This document shows, piece after piece, positions 41,301-53,300 of a DNA stretch of 64,000 nucleotides; positions within the stretch are counted from its first letter, which is position 1, and the number at the start of each line of letters is the position of its first letter. Both the position numbers and the translations under genes were made by a program. The stretch lies in NCBI GenBank assembly GCA_020086605.1, contig JACBWW010000040.1:7281047-7345046 (forward strand), written 5' to 3'. The stretch comes from Lanius collurio (taxonomy: Eukaryota > Chordata > Aves > Passeriformes > Laniidae). The notes below the pieces were generated by a model that had not been told where the DNA came from, searched no databases, and worked only from the letters and a program-made list of their open reading frames with translations.

Positions 41301-44300
41301 AATTCTTTACTTGTTTCTGATCCTGGGAGGTGTAGTATTAAAATGCAAGGTAAGGACCTTTCATGGCAAAATGGAAAAAAAAAGTAAATATTTACAGAAT
41401 TTAGCAGGAGTACCATAAAAATTGAATGCCACTTACGACAATTTTTTTAAGGAAGCTGTGCCTTGGGGAGGGTTATTTGGGGATTTAGCATGTTTTTCTT
41501 GTTTCTTTCTTGGGTTTCCCATCTCTTTCTCACCTGCTTCTACTCTGACCTCTTAGCAGAGGGGAGCAAAGATGGATATGCAGCTGTGAAAGCAACAGAG
41601 CTGCTGGAGCAAAGACAGTAGCCTGGGCATAAGATGAAGTGATGCTGATTTGTGGACTTGTGTTGCGAAAATACTCCCTTCCTCCAAACAGACTTAAGTT
41701 TGTGTGTCTGGTACAATGATCACCAACAGGTAGTGGGTTGCTCCATTGTCAGAGTATTGAACACATTTTTTCTGGCAGGCAGGAGAGAGGAAGATTTCTG
41801 TGGGTTGCAGCATTTGCAATTGATCTGGGAATAAAAGTGTCTGAATGGCATAAATATCCTTGAAGAGAAGCTTTTCCATATATTAGCATACAAGGAAAGC
41901 AAGTGAAATGTTCAGTCAATCACATCTGCACATACAGTTGTATCTGAAGTGATGGCTGAATTTCTCCAACCTCATAGGAGAATGCTAAGACTTATCTTCA
42001 AGCTGGCTTTGAATTGAGAACCTTTAAAGAGAATTTTTGTGTATACTAAATATATGAATTCTCAGTTGGAGAAGTACCAGCCCAGAGTGCCAGCAGTGCC
42101 ATGAGCTTTGTGATAGTTCTGTTTGCTGACCTGAGTGATTGTTCATAGGAGGTTAGCATGTCTAATTTTTTTTTTTTTTTTTTTTAATTTTCTACAGTGT
42201 AGTAAAGGACATGGATAATGTCTCTCCTGAGAAAAATGACGTAAAAAGCTGTCCTCGGGACTCTGGATATGACAGCCTATCCAACAAGCTAAGCATATTG
42301 GACAAGCTCCTCCATACTCACCCTGTGTGGCTGCAGCTTGGTCTGAATGATGCTGAAGCCATGGAAATTTTGCAGGCCCAGCCTCCTGGGGTAAGAAGAA
42401 TCTCAATTTCTTTAAAGACACTTTTGCTTTTCCCAAATGTTGTGCTGCCATTTTACACCAAGGTGTTGGCCCCAATGCAGTAATGACCAAGTAAAATTCC
42501 CGTACGGTTTAGATCTGACATCATGAGGTTGTTCTGGTTCCTTTTGGGATTGATCTGTATTTATTCTAGCATCTGTGATGAAGCTAAAACCGTGTCCTTC
42601 TGCCTTCTCCACAACAGATATTTCTGGTTAGGAAATCTGCAAGGCTGCAGAAGAAAGTCATCTCTCTGCGTCTGTCCAGTGACTGTGGGTCCTGCCTGAA
42701 AGAATTTGCCATAAAAGAAAGCACATACAGTAAGTTGTGAGCTACATGCTTTTCAGCTGTTTGTTGGGTACTTTTTCCCTGCAGGATGCAGGAGTGCCCG
42801 TGCTGCTGAAGCCCACAGCAGTGGATACCCAAAGTCATGCAAATAACATCATGGGGGTGCCTGTGCTGCTCTCTGATGTGGGCTCCGGGAGTGGTTCAGG
42901 CATAGTCTGCCTGGAGGAGAGCAGATATATAGAAATACTTAAGGTTGCTGCAACTGGAATGTACCTTGCTGAATCCAGAATTCATTTGTTTTTATGGGTA
43001 GTTATCCTCTTAGAAACTTGCATGTCTTCTGTAAAAACACAGGCTGTAATCCTGTCTGTTTTCAATAAAAGGTCCTTGCATTTCCTTGTACTCAGGGGAC
43101 TGTTCTTGGATGCAACTTTGTCATGACCTCTTTCTGTCTACAGTTTAGGTGTGGGATGGGTTGTTGGGTTTTTGTTGGTTTTTGTTGGTTCGGTGGGGCT
43201 TTTTTTAGTGTAATAGCTAAATGGATTTTAACCCTTTAGAACTGTTTCTGTTGCAAAATCAATGATTTTTTTTTTTAATTCAAGCTATATTTGTTCTTTC
43301 TTTTTTTGGTAGACCTGAGCAAATTTAGCATTCCAAATTGTTTTGACCCAATAATGCCCTCATATCTTTAGAAGGGAGGGTGTGAAAAATAAGTTTGAGA
43401 TTTGGGAATGAAAAAAGGAAGCTGCAGCTGGTGAGTGCATGTGGTGCCGAAACTGCAAGTGGAACAAATATTTCATTTGAACAAGAAAGAGAAAACTGGA
43501 GAAAATTAGCAGCAATTTCACTTAAACTTCCTTGAAACAGAGAGTCTATAGTTAACTTCTATTTCTGTTTGTAAACTGACATAATTTTAGTTAAGTTTTC
43601 CCTTTTTTATCCCTCCCTCCTCTTCCACCAGGAAGAAGTTAATTCTTTGTGTGTGGTTTTTGTTCCAGTTACAAGCAAGGCAAGGCAAAGAGAAGAGAAA
43701 GTTGTCAATAATAGTTGATCTAAGTGTGATCCAAGGCTGTGCTTACTTAGGCTTGTTCTGCTAATAATTTTCCATCTAGAAAATAATTGTATGTTGCCTT
43801 TTACGAACAAAATTTTTCCACAAGGGGGAAGTATTTACTGGTGGTTTTAGCCATTTGTCACAGCTGAGATTTCAGACCAAAGGCAAAAGATCTGGATCAT
43901 TTCACTCGAGGAGCTGCTTCTGCTTGATCTTTGTAGCCATTGGGTGAGATTTGCTACTGGCATCAGAGAGAGCCTGATGTAATTGTCATTATTACTGAGA
44001 ACATGTATTTATATCAATAAGAAACAATGGCATGAAGTGGGGAAAAATGAAAGGCACTGCTCGTATCTTCCTCTTCCCTTGTGCAAAGCAATGGCATGCA
44101 ACAGAATTGTTGAGGTTTTTTAAGGGTTTTCAGGTTATAAAGGTTTTCATGGGAGTGAATGAAAATTTATCTCCCTTAAGGTTCTACACACCTGGGGTGA
44201 AGACAAGTGAGTAGAATGGAAAGCAAATGGAGGAAATAAGAAATTTAAAATTAGGTATATTAGTACACTGGCAAACAAAGCCTCAGTTACTGATTTGTTG

Positions 44301-47300
44301 CCTGTTAGCAAAATATTGTGCTGTCCTCATCACATTTACAGGAATTAGACTATGTGCTTGGAATACAAAAGCAAGCCAAGCCACCAAGATTATCAGTATA
44401 TTCTTGGAAGTGCCTTCAGCAGAGATATGTACTCCTCTACAGAGTTGTTTTCTCTTAACCAAATAGTAGCTAGTTTGATGGTGATAACTTGTTAACTTCA
44501 TGCAAAAATCTAAGATGTGTTTTATTAAACCTTTTAAAGAAATAGTGGATTAATGTGTGATTCTTTCTTGTAACTTTCTTCGCAGCGTTTTCCTTGGAGG
44601 GGTCTGGAATAAGTTTTGCTGATTTGTTCAGACTCATTGCTTTCTACTGTATTAGCAGGTAAGATGGTGTTATGTTCCAAGTCACATCTGCTACACTGTC
44701 TCGAGAAAAAGAGTTTTGAGGACTTGGCTCAGTTTGATATTTATGATGCTAATCTGCAAATATTCCTGGGTAGTCTTAGAACGCATTGGAAGAAACCAGA
44801 GATGAGTCTTGGAAGCAAACATCTCTGTCTTACTTCATACTGATTATTGGGGGGCTGCTCTGATTTTACCCACCCAGCTGTGGAGTGGTGCTGAGTTAAA
44901 CTTGCTGACCACTGTGATTTCTGGTGTGGAATTCTGAAATCCAGTTTTTTTCAAGAAGCTAACATACAACATAGAGAATATTTATGTAATAAAGACCCAC
45001 CATCTATGCTACAGCAGATGGTTGGCTTGTTCACAGCCTTAAAACCAAAATTCATGCTGACACCAGTTGTGCAGGATTCTCGTTTAGTCTGAATTCCATG
45101 GGTACTTCTACTGCAGGTGTTGAAGTTTAGCATGCACTGTTGCTTGAGGGTATTGGTACCAACTGAGAAGGCAAGAGGCATACTGTTGGTTGATGGCAGT
45201 GATTGTAAAATGCACATACAGTTGCTTGGTTTTGTCCCTTAAAATCTCTATCTAAAAGTTTTTTGCACTGGATTTGGTATGTGCAGTTCTTCATGGATCT
45301 GTCTCCCTTCGACAACATGCAGTGAATGTCTAGTACGCAATGAAGTGAAACCACACAGGAGAATAAATTGCAAAAACATTCTTAAATGAAGTGTCTTCAG
45401 CCTAGAATAGAGTAGTACCAACATACCCTTAGCTTAGAAATTTTTAGAGTAGCTGTGCAACTACTTTTTTAAAATTTTTATTCTGCAAACTGGAATAGCA
45501 GTCAACAGTGTATTCAGAAAGTAAGAAGCTTTGTTGAAGTATTGAGGGCAGATAACAAGTCTGCATCTCACTGATCTGCTTGTAGAAGAACAGGTGTAAA
45601 AGCTTCTGTTGGAAAGGCAGAAAATACTGGATGGCTCCATGGAAATGATCCTAGGGAAAGTCCCAGGCACTTGTTTGTCATTTGCCCTTCACAGCACTCT
45701 GCAATGTGAAGGAGCCCTGGGCTGATCATGTTTAACTGTGCTGTATGTTTCAGGATCTTGGTACCTGCCACAGCTCAAGAAGAAAATAATCAGAGATCAG
45801 CCACTGCCAGAGTTAAAAAAAACCAAAAAAAACCCAAAACAAAACACTTTTAAAACTATGGATGTTGCTGAAAACCATGATGTTTTTTCTCTTTGAAAAC
45901 AGAGATGTCCTTCCATTCACACTGAAGTTGCCTCATGCAATTGCTGCAGCAAAGACAGAAGCTGAACTTGAAGAGATTGCTCAGCTTGGACTAAGTAAGT
46001 AGTTCTCTACATAGATATCTTTCCCTGTAGCACTCCTGTAACCTTGAAGAAAATAGGTTGTATCAGTAAATAGTTCATATTGGTTAGTGATGATACAAAT
46101 TTCATTTAGAAAAACAGTTTCTCTTACTTGGGAAGGCCAGACCTTGTTCTGGCCCAGGAGTGGTGCTCCTCCTTCTTTCAGTGCCTTCTGTGATATATTT
46201 TTGTTAGTGCTATTTCCTTCTTCTCTGGGCAGCCCTTGGGCAAAGCAAACCTCGCAGTCCCCGCACAGAGGTTGATGTTGCTTCTGCTCCAAGGCCTAAT
46301 GTTGTCTGCGTGCTCACATAGCAGGCACTGGCTTTATGATTTAGTGTGAGGAGAGTGTAGGAGCTGAGGTTCCCTGTTAATAAATCTTCTATTCAGATTG
46401 ACATGCAAACTTAAAACAGTGAATTTTGAGATCAGTGCCTCAATGAAGTGGCATATTTAGAAAATGAGGTGTGTGTGTATATAGGATCTGCAGAATGTAT
46501 CCATGGGCACGGGCTAGGCGAAATTTTTAAAATACCAAAAGACAATGCAAGGACATGTCCAAAAGACAAGACAAGGACATGTTCTTGCATTGCTTGGCTG
46601 CTGCAGCCAAACATAGGCTCGTTGTAAAGCATACCTTGAGCTCAGAGGAGATGGATGCAAAGCCTGGTGGGATTTGAAACTTGGGCACCACCCAGATGAA
46701 TCATTGAGCAACTCCACGCTGAGCAAAGTGCTGAGTGGCCTCATTTCCTTTTCCAGGAAGGGAAGGTTGTCAGCAGTCTTTGTTGTGGTAGATTTTTTAA
46801 TCATCTTTGATTTTGAAAAGGATCCTCTCTAAATCAGTGTTAGCACGAGGATCTCTTGAACTGTTTGGTGGGACTTTGCAGCAAAGTCATACACGGGGAT
46901 GTATTGCAGTGCTTTGCATTTTGGTTTGCTGCAGTAGCAATGCAATTAAAGGATTTGTTTTAGAAAGGAGATAAATTACTTCTGCACTGCAAGTTTAGGT
47001 AATCAGGTGAAAGTATGAATTATCATGGGGGTAGAGGCAAATATGGTACTATTGAAGTCTCTCCAGAGGGGATGATAATGGTAATTGTTGATCAAGCTCT
47101 CCAGGCTAACCATACTTTGTCATCAGTACCCCAGAGCACTGTGGCCTACTTGCTGCAGAATTAGTCTTGCTCTTGAACAGTCTCTGCATTGTGTTTTTCT
47201 TTAGCTACTGCATTTGAAAGCTGAGGAGATTGATGGATCAGTGTCTGTGTGGTTGCTGTATTTGGGATCAATTACCTGATATACACCAGATTAAGATCAC

Positions 47301-50300
47301 AGTTTCTATGAGCTACAACCAGGCAACAAAGTTGAGATTTTGATGGAGTTTTAGGTGTCCACGTGCTGAAGAGCGCACCAGAAAGTCAGCCCTTTAATGC
47401 TGTGGACTCAGAAGAGGCCCAAAAACTCCCAACAGCCCTTCCTTTAAAGTGTGAGGGTTTTTTGGGGAACATGTAGGCACAAAATCCCATGGTGTGTGAA
47501 CACAGGGTTGTATCCCATCAGAGCTCTCTTGTGCAGTAGGCTCAGAGGGGAAGCTGCGCAGCACAGGTCAACAGCACGTAGCCCATCAAAGCACATCAGG
47601 AGGAACTTTAGCTAAAGATTTCAAGGCTGTTGCCAACCTGTAAGGTTTCATGTGCTGAACATAAGATTCGCTCTCAGTCTCCCTTGTGTTTCACCTGCAG
47701 CAGTGCTTATGTCACACGTGTTTGCAGCAACCACGTGCCAGGCACAGGCACTGAGAGATCTGCAGGCAGGATGTGAAGTCATGAAGCTGGGAACACCAGC
47801 AGCATGGCATGACAATGTAGAGAAACATGCCTGTGCCTGTCCATATACATTCTCTGGCCATGGCCTATCACCATGAGTGACAGGCCATGGCCAGAGAATG
47901 TATATAGACAGGCACAGACATTTCCTGTCTTCTGCCCCACAGGCAGGACACAGCAGTTGGGCATGGACCTGCTGTGGATGCTTGGCATTCATGCACTTGG
48001 GCCAAGATGTCATTGCTCAGTTGCCTCTAGTGAGGCATCTTGACACACTATGGGAAAAAGGACCACGTCATGATTGGCAAATTTTAGCTCAATCTCCCTC
48101 CTCTGGTATTCTGCCCTTATTTCAGCATGATTGCTGCCTTCAAGGGCACATCTGGTTTCAGTCTTCCTACCTTCAGGAACCGATGCTCTTTAGCAGTGGC
48201 TCAGTTGCACAAACATGCTGCCACTTTGCTGGGAGAAATGCAGAGGCTGCAGCTTGCTGGTGTGGCATAGGTTTTCCATGTTGCTGGTGTAGGACTGCAC
48301 ACTGGGTCTCTTTATGTGTTGCTGCATGTCTATATCCTCAGGCAAAACATCCCCACAGCAAAGGCAGGGCAGCAGTCCAGTGCCCTTATTAGACACTTTA
48401 CCACTTGGTCTGCACAGCTAAAGGTGATGTGTGCATCCACCACAGCAAAATGTGAGCTGTCTTTTCATGTATAGTTTCATGTGTTCACTAGGAAAAGAGA
48501 CCAAACCAAGATATTTGTAGAGTTTCCATAAGTGGCCTTTAGCTGGGGTAAATACACTCAACTATTGTCTTTAATGAAGTGAGCTTATTAATACCAGCTG
48601 AGAATCTCGCCTTAGTTCTCCTGAGTGAGAGGCTAGTGAGCAGTTTGTGTTCATTTCGGTCTCAAGCCAGTAGAAAGTATTATGTTACAGCCTCCATTCC
48701 TCTCTTTGATTTTCACTTAAATTTTAAGCTTAGTGGGCTGATTGGAAGCTATGCATTGGTCATGGTATTTATAAATGAGTAAGAGCAGCCCCAGGAATGT
48801 AGCATGCAGTTAAGACTGGTGGTGCTTTAAGAGGTTCACTTGGATTTTTTTTTGCCCTTTTGAAATGATAAAATCTTGCCTAAATTTCTTGATACTTTAA
48901 ACTGGTGTTGTTGAGTTGAATGTTCTGAAAGCCATCTGCATGCAGTTTTGCATTCTTATGTTAATGCAATGATGATTTTCAGACTTTTGGAGCTCCCTGG
49001 CTAACAGCAACCCCCCGGATCCTTCACCTCCCTGTAGGCCGGTGCCTTTGGACAGTGCTTGCAAAGACTCGCGCCAGCTCTGCCTTATAAATGGAGTGCA
49101 TTCTATACGAACCAGAACGCCTTCAGAGCTGGAGTGCAGCCAGACCAACGGAGCGCTGTGTTTCATTAATCCCCTCTTCTTAAAAGTGCACAGCCAGGAT
49201 GTCAGTGGAAGTCTGAAAAGGCAGAGCCCGAGAGCTCAAGATGTGAATGGCACAGCGAGGCCTCGCTCCCCTCCTCCCCGGCCACCACCTCCTGCTATTA
49301 ATAGCACTCTCACGAGCCCACAGCTTTCCAGGACTATAAAGCAGGCGAGCATGCCAGAAACAGTCAGCCATAAGGAGAGAGGCTTGGATTTGCTGCAGAA
49401 CAAGCCCACCCCAATTCCGCCTCCTCGGCTGAAGAAGCAGGCTGCGTGCTCCGAGGCGGACGGTGCCTCCAGGAGCGCGGCGGCCATCTGGCCTGGCTCC
49501 ACGCGCGTGCCCGAGGCAGCTGCTGTTCCAGGTGAAACCCTGCCCGAACCAGCTCCAGCAGCTTCCAAAAAGACGCCGGCTGCCATCTCTGAGTCACACA
49601 TCCCGTGGAATGGAGGCCGGCAGAGACTGAGCAATATGAGCATTTCCACCTCCTCGTCCGACTCGCTGGACTTCGACCGGAGCATGCCGCTCTTTGGCTA
49701 TGAGGGGGACACTAACAGCAGCCTGGAGGACTTTGAGGGGGAAAGTGACCAAGAGAGCATGGCACCCCCTTTGAAGCCCAAGAAGAAAAGAAGCAGTTCG
49801 TTTGTTCTCCCCAAGATTGTGAAATCTCAGCTACGGAAAGTCAGCGGAGTTTTCAGTTCCTTCATGACCCCCGAGAAGAGGATGATTAAGAAAATTGCAG
49901 AGATGTCCCGGGACAAACGCACCTATTTTGGATGCTTAGTACAGGACTATGTCAGCTTTCTCCAAGAAAACAAGGAGTGCCATGTTTCGAGCACTGATAT
50001 GCTGCAAACAATTCGTCAGTTCATGACCCAAGTCAAGAACTATTTGTCCCAAAGCTCTGAACTTGATCCCCCAATCGAATCTCTGATTCCCGAAGACCAA
50101 ATAGGTAAGAAACACTGTCCTGCGTTTTGGGGGGAAGGTGAAAATGTGTCATCTGTGTTTACAGTGATAGTCTTTGTCCAGTTCAGAAAGGTGGGGCTAA
50201 CTTTGCTAGTAGAGCTTGAGCCACCGAGTATTTGAGTCGTAAAACAACATCCCCCCCCTGCCCCAACCCCACTCCAAATTACCCTATCGGCTTGGAATGA

Positions 50301-53300
50301 TTACACTACGAAGTTGATCATAAGAAGTTACCCTTAAAATAGGTGCAATGTGGACTTTTTACCTGTGATTATTACTTTTTTAGCTGCTTTACTGTTAACA
50401 GTAGAGAATCCCTTATTTGCTGGCACACATGTATTTTTCCTTGAATTGGGCCAACATAGTTCTCAATGTTTGATCTAAAACTGCTGAGTCTAACCATATG
50501 GATTGTAGCTGTAGAACTAGAATTTATTCAAAACCAGTGACATTTAGAAGAAGAGAGACATTTTACGACAACTTAGTTTTGAAATAAATCGGATTCTTCC
50601 AGACATTCTTAAGTCACTTCTAGCAAAGCTGTACTATTCCTGCCCTTGAAACTAAAGAAAAGGGTATGTAAGAGCTTTAGAAAACAAATGTGTGCGAGAG
50701 AGAGAAGGGGCTGCTGATTTCTAGTTTTCTGTACTTCTCTGTTACATATGTTTGTGAGTGGCTGTGGATGAGCTATATGTTAGAATATATGTTTAAACAG
50801 CAGAGAGAGACTTGTGTATCCACAAAAGTGAAGTCGTTGTTGCCGCATAAATCGCGCGCTGCCTCTCTTGCAGAGTCTGAGCAGTATTTGTAAAAGAGTC
50901 TGTAAGCCACATTTAAGAGGTAAACACGCCTCAGGGCAGAATACTTTCCTTGTGAGCTCACTTCAGTCCTAATTTGCTTGTTTTTCTCCATACCCCAGTG
51001 TCCCAACAGTTGGCTCAGTGCAAAATTGGCAGATACTTCTTTCTCTGGGACTAGAGGGTAATTTTATATTGACATTCTGCCTGTCCTTGACCAAGAGGAA
51101 GTATTCTCACATAACCTCAACTTCACTTACACAAAGTCAAGCAAAAGTCACAAGGGCTGCTAAAGCAAATACAAAAATGTGAAGAGTTTCCTCAATACTG
51201 AGACTCAGAGACATGCAAAATTCTCACTATAATAATAAAGACTGTTAGGTGGGTGTTACACGGGAGAAAAAGCACCAAATCAAGCAGGGGATGCAGACGC
51301 ATTTTTGCCTGCATTCCTGCAGAGTGCTGGATATTTGACAAAGCAATATAGATGCAGTTTGGTTGTCATTTTGTGAAAGCTTAGTTTGTTGTGTACTTTT
51401 CATTTCATAAGGGTGTGGTTTAATTGGACTGTGGATCGCCCAAGACTGGAAAAAATGTTATCTGCTATTAAATGTTTCGGACTTTGGAGTAGCATAAGCT
51501 ATGAAATACAACTAAAACTGCCCTGATTTTCTTCAGGGACAGAAAGTCTGGTTTTGATCAGGTGACTAACACGATTAATTTATAAAGTGGGCTGGTTTAA
51601 ACAAAAGAAGGACTTGCTTTTGAGTCACCTACTGCCTTTGGCTTGCACCAGCAAACAACTGCAGTGGATCAGGAGCATCAGATGTTGCTGATCTAAGCAG
51701 ATAACTATGTGACAGCAGAATTTAGTCATCCCTATAGAGAGCTTTTTATGAAGTAGAGCCCTGCCTGTTGTCCCCAGTTTTGCTTGACTATTTTAATATG
51801 GAATTGCAGCCCAAATTTTAACTCTCTGAGTAGTTGTTTATCCTCTCTTGTCAGTTCACACTTCTGTGGTGGAGTTTTTTCCTTTAATGTGTCAGCCTGG
51901 TGCTGGATGTGTGCTTCTGGGATAATACTCCTCCATTCTGAGTCATTCAGGCTTCACTTGAACCTTCTTTTGTCTACTGAAGTTCAGTAGGTGCTGGAGC
52001 AGCACCCCCCAAGTTTAGTGAAGCCCTTGGTGTTTGGAACTTCTTCCCATGTCTCTGTAATGATCTTTGTGATCGTGTAGCTTTTCTTCCAGAACTGCAT
52101 CATGGACTCTTGCAAGTAAAGGACTTCTGTGGCAGATCTTTTAAGTTTCCCAGACAGGGTTCCCATCAATTTGTTAAACTTCTGCAAAATCACTGGCAAA
52201 ATATGCTTCAGGGTTTCTAATTTGTTCAGACAGATGCCTCCTAATCTTACACTGTAGGCTGTTAACCTTCCCTGAAGCAATGGGACTCCCAGCGTTGGGA
52301 CAGAATCAAGAGTAAGACACATGGCTCTTTATTGTTTTAAGGATAAATGCAATTTACTTTTTAAAAGACATCCACACCTCAATTTGTATCCACAGAGTAA
52401 GGACCTGGACTGGTCAGAGGAGAGGAGACAGTGATAGTCCACAGCTGCTTGATCAGCAAATGTTTGGGAGTTTTTGTTTGTCTTTTCATCCTTTCCTGGC
52501 TTTGAACAGAAAGGAGTCAAGTTGAATGTTGTCACTTTGCCAAGTGGGATCTAACATCTGAACAACTTCAGTCTCAGTGTCCGAATCCAGCCCTGAACCA
52601 AAGAAATGACTGGTTTAAACCATTTGTCAGTAAGGTACTAACTGATCATGTGGGAACGTACCTAAACAATACTGTCTGTTACTTGTTTTGGTATTTCTAG
52701 GATGTAAGGGATATTTAAATGCTGAATGTTAAAAGAAGCTTGGAGAGAATGTGTCGGCCCCTTACTGGCTGTCCATGCCTTGTTGCAGGGCCTTGGGTCT
52801 GTACAGAGGAGTTGCAGGCAGGCAGAGCTGGAAATACTAATTAACTGAAGCCCAGGACTGACCTGCATGGTACCTCTTTTCCAAAGTCCATCTTGTTTGA
52901 CAGTCAAGCATGGATAATTGGGTTCTCAGTGCAGTATTTTATGCGCCTGGTTATGCATCCTGCTCATGGTTATTATGCCAAGACAGTATTTCCCTTGTCA
53001 CTTGTTTGTCTATATGGAAGGTGCACCGAATTAAGCCTATGTGTCTTAAAAAGGTTAAGCAGCAGCCCGCTCCAGATCCCCTCTTCTTTACTAATCCAAT
53101 TATCCTCCTAAAGGAATTAGAATGGTATGTCACTATTTCTGCTTGAAAAACCCATGCCAGCTGGTTTTTCCACTGTGTTACTTTTTAGGTGCTTGTACAT
53201 TTGTTCTGGTGTCCTGTCCTCCGTGGTAGCATCTTTTCGTGTTGAGTTTAGGGTGACAAACATGTCTCTCAGCGCACCTCCTTTGACCACAGGAGTGGCA

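Larger units (their letters stand above)
45995..48982 (+). other. RIN2: RIN2 intron between coding exons 6 and 7
   Basis: A 3 kb GT-AG intron. It contains a 24-base tandem duplication overlapping an inverted repeat (46535-46592) and a strong 45-bp hairpin (47827-47921). No exon was recognised. Confidence 0.85.

Noticed and set aside
42143..42490. 115-codon minus-strand frame
   Set aside because: It is a shadow of RIN2 coding exon 3 and its poly-T tract.
49236..49685. 149-codon minus-strand frame
   Set aside because: It is a shadow of RIN2 coding exon 7 on the opposite strand.
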